In this document: piece by piece, positions 62,433-64,000 of the stretch
Layout of the letters: each line of letters opens with the position of its first letter
How positions within the stretch are numbered: the stretch's first letter is position 1
Assembly: GCA_016872775.1 (NCBI GenBank)
Contig: VGZA01000024.1
Span: forward strand, 1-64,000
Direction: 5' to 3'
DNA length: 64,000 nucleotides
From: Planctomycetota bacterium
Lineage (GTDB): Bacteria > Planctomycetota > Planctomycetia > Pirellulales > Pirellulaceae
Made by a program: the position numbers and the translations under genes
The notes under the pieces: model-generated
Database searches by the model: none
The model's input: only the letters and a program-made list of their open reading frames with translations
Told to the model about the DNA's origin: nothing

Positions 62433-63788
62433 CTACGAGAGCAGATCCGGTTCGACGTCGCCGACCGGCACCAGACGGTGGGGTCGATTCAAGCTGTCGT
62501 ACAGCGTCTGGCGGTGGTCGACGCCCAGTGCGTGATAGAGGGTGGCGATCAGATTGCCGGGAGTCACCGGCCGGTCGGCGGGAAAGGCACCGATCTTGTC
62601 GCTGGCTCCGTGCACGTATCCCGCACGGAATCCGCCGCCAGCCAGCACGACGCTGTAGCAGAAATTCCAATGATCCCGGCCTGCGTCATTGGCATTGATT
62701 TTGGGCGTTCTACCGAAATCGCCGAGCACGGCCACGACCGTGCGGTCCAGCATCCCGCGGTCGTTGAGGTCCTGCATCAGGCTGCTGAAGGCCGCATCGA
62801 ACTGGGGCAGGAGCGGGTTCTTCAGTTTCTTGAAATTGCTGCCATGCGTATCCCAGGTGGCATTGGCGTCGGGGGCCCAGGAAACGGTGACCACGCGTGT
62901 ACCTGCTTCGATCAGTCGCCGAGCCAGCAGTATGCTTTGACCATAGATATTGCGGCCGTAGGCGTCACGAATCGACGACGGTTCTTTGTCGAGTGCGAAA
63001 GCGTTCTGTGCGACGGGCGACGTCAGCACATCCAGGGCTTTTGCCTGGAAGCGGGACATGGTGTCCATGCTGCCGGCCCGAATTCCGGCGTCGCTGCCCC
63101 GATTCAACTGCTGCAGCAGGCCGCCCCGGTTCGCCATCCGTCCCAGGTCGATATCGGGCCGCAACCCCAACTCGGGTACCGAAAAATCGCTTGCGTTAGG
63201 ATCCCGAAGAATCCAGAGCGGATCCCAGCGCCGGCCGAGCCATCCGCCAAAAAATCCAGGCTGGGGGGGACCACCAGCGCCTTCCTTGGTCATGTACGGC
63301 AGGGCAACGTGGGGAACGACATCGGCGGCCGGTGGTCGCAGCATCGAGAGCACCGATCCGGGCGACGGATTGTCGGTCGGGCGTGTTCCGCCGCCTTGCT
63401 CTCCGCGGTCATGCCCGGTCAGCGATACATAAACCGCGGCCGCATGCGCATTGTTCACCGAATGATGCATCGATCGGACGAGCGTACAGCGGTGCATCCA
63501 GGTTGCCATTCGCGGCAGATGTTCGCAGACTTGGAGTCCGGTAAGCGACGATTGGATCGGTTGGAACTCGCCACGGATTTCGGCGGGCCCCGCCGGTTTC
63601 ATATCCCACATGTCCAAATGGCTGGGGCCACCATTCAAATGGATGATAATGCAGTTATCGGCCGGCGACGAATCGGTTGTCTGGGCTTCCGCGGCGAGCA
63701 ATCGCGGTAAACATAGGCCCCATCCGCCGATCGACCCGATTTGCAAAAGTCGACGGCGATCGAGTTGTCTTGACGTGCCGTAATCCAT
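62433..63788 (-). CDS. DUF1501 family protein (third copy), exported
   Basis: Protein of 451 aa; ATG at 63788 is chosen because it places a Tat-type signal at the start (MDYGTSRQLDRRRLLQIGSI), while ATG at 63833 adds 15 residues. Conserved blocks are IIHLNGGPSHLDMWDMKPAG, HRCTLVRSMHH, VSLTGHDRGEQGGGTR and VLGDFGRTPKINANDAGRDH with VLAGGGFRAGYVHGASD. It is closest to the common DUF1501 subtype that accompanies DUF1549/1553 proteins; that partner may lie outside the window. Confidence 0.9.
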   Translation of the reverse strand: MDYGTSRQLDRRRLLQIGSIGGWGLCLPRLLAAEAQTTDSSPADNCIIIHLNGGPSHLDMWDMKPAGPAEIRGEFQPIQSSLTGLQVCEHLPRMATWMHRCTLVRSMHHSVNNAHAAAVYVSLTGHDRGEQGGGTRPTDNPSPGSVLSMLRPPAADVVPHVALPYMTKEGAGGPPQPGFFGGWLGRRWDPLWILRDPNASDFSVPELGLRPDIDLGRMANRGGLLQQLNRGSDAGIRAGSMDTMSRFQAKALDVLTSPVAQNAFALDKEPSSIRDAYGRNIYGQSILLARRLIEAGTRVVTVSWAPDANATWDTHGSNFKKLKNPLLPQFDAAFSSLMQDLNDRGMLDRTVVAVLGDFGRTPKINANDAGRDHWNFCYSVVLAGGGFRAGYVHGASDKIGAFPADRPVTPGNLIATLYHALGVDHRQTLYDSLNRPHRLVPVGDVEPDLLS

Positions 63789-63833
63789 CGCATCGATTCC
63801 CTGATCGGCATTGTTGCCGATCGTCTGTGCCAC

Positions 63834-64000
63834 GTCGTTCGGGGCTCCGTCACGACGGCCCTATTGTCCCTATTCCGACCGGTACCGGCAATTGGCGGGC
63901 GCTTTTCCGGCCCAAAGTTCGTAGGGGGAGCAGCCGGCAGCGACCAAATGGCGTCGTTTTGCCACGGGGGGCGAATCCCTCAGGAGGTTGGCGTCCAGTC
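63834..64000. other. Right-edge sequence without recognised gene
   Basis: The last 167 bases hold no supported start of a gene. An AGGAGG-like site at 63981-63986 close to the edge might precede a gene beginning outside the window. Confidence 0.4.

Overview
This 64 kb window is high-GC bacterial chromosome, and its content points to a member of the Planctomycetota. It has three DUF1501-type secreted proteins, a large exported protein with two planctomycete-type CxxCH cytochrome motifs, an EF-hand protein, a leucine-rich-repeat lipoprotein, a PQQ-type beta-propeller, a sialidase-like protein, a Ser/Thr kinase with a C-terminal membrane anchor, and many short dispersed hairpin and heptad repeats between genes. 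I see no rRNA, tRNA, transposase, integrase, phage gene or CRISPR array. The assignment to phylum rests on gene families; anything finer would be a guess.

Layout. 1-4.3 kb: a purple-acid-phosphatase-like enzyme, a sialidase-like protein and a PQQ propeller, with a heptad tandem repeat between the last two. 4.3-11.7 kb: a terpenoid locus. On the minus strand a class II (squalene-hopene-type) cyclase, a DUF116-polyprenyl synthase fusion, a UbiC/DUF98-like protein and an MFS transporter are packed with 4-bp overlaps or short gaps; a radical SAM gene is divergent. 11.9-16.6 kb: DUF1501, zinc-peptidase-like protein, DUF1501, CPBP protease. 16.6-28.8 kb: mostly housekeeping and metabolic genes (EF-hand protein, CYTH, aroF, TlpA-like, proB, ABM monooxygenase, xdhC, deoxyhypusine-synthase-like, ABC ATPase with a large membrane protein, MazG-like, Rieske protein). 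28.8-33.8 kb: cytochrome/DUF1570-like protein, metallopeptidase-like protein, Ser/Thr kinase.

33.9-38.4 kb: a tightly overlapping operon of glutaredoxin-like protein, rSAM-associated transferase (TIGR04282-like), glycine oxidase (ThiO-like), a second flavoprotein and a radical SAM enzyme. It ends in a perfect 16-bp inverted repeat that holds the stop codons of both this operon and the convergent rnhA. 38.4-43.2 kb: rnhA, a heme-binding-type sensor kinase and priA on the minus strand. 43.3-51 kb: nadD, an orphan ABC ATPase, then nusA-infB-rbfA and an endonuclease-III-like protein with a charged tail. 51.4-53.7 kb: Nudix hydrolase, TolB-like propeller, PduO-type adenosyltransferase. 53.9-58.5 kb: a complete ammonium-sensing unit (amt, glnK/B, glnD). 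58.5-64 kb: LRR lipoprotein, membrane protein, two small secreted proteins with a possible short leader ORF and a strong terminator, and a third DUF1501 protein.

The two least-explained multi-gene systems are the terpenoid locus (5.9-11.6 kb) and the flavoprotein/radical SAM operon (34.0-38.3 kb). Their products cannot be read from the sequence alone. All family assignments come from motifs recognised by eye; no database search was run.
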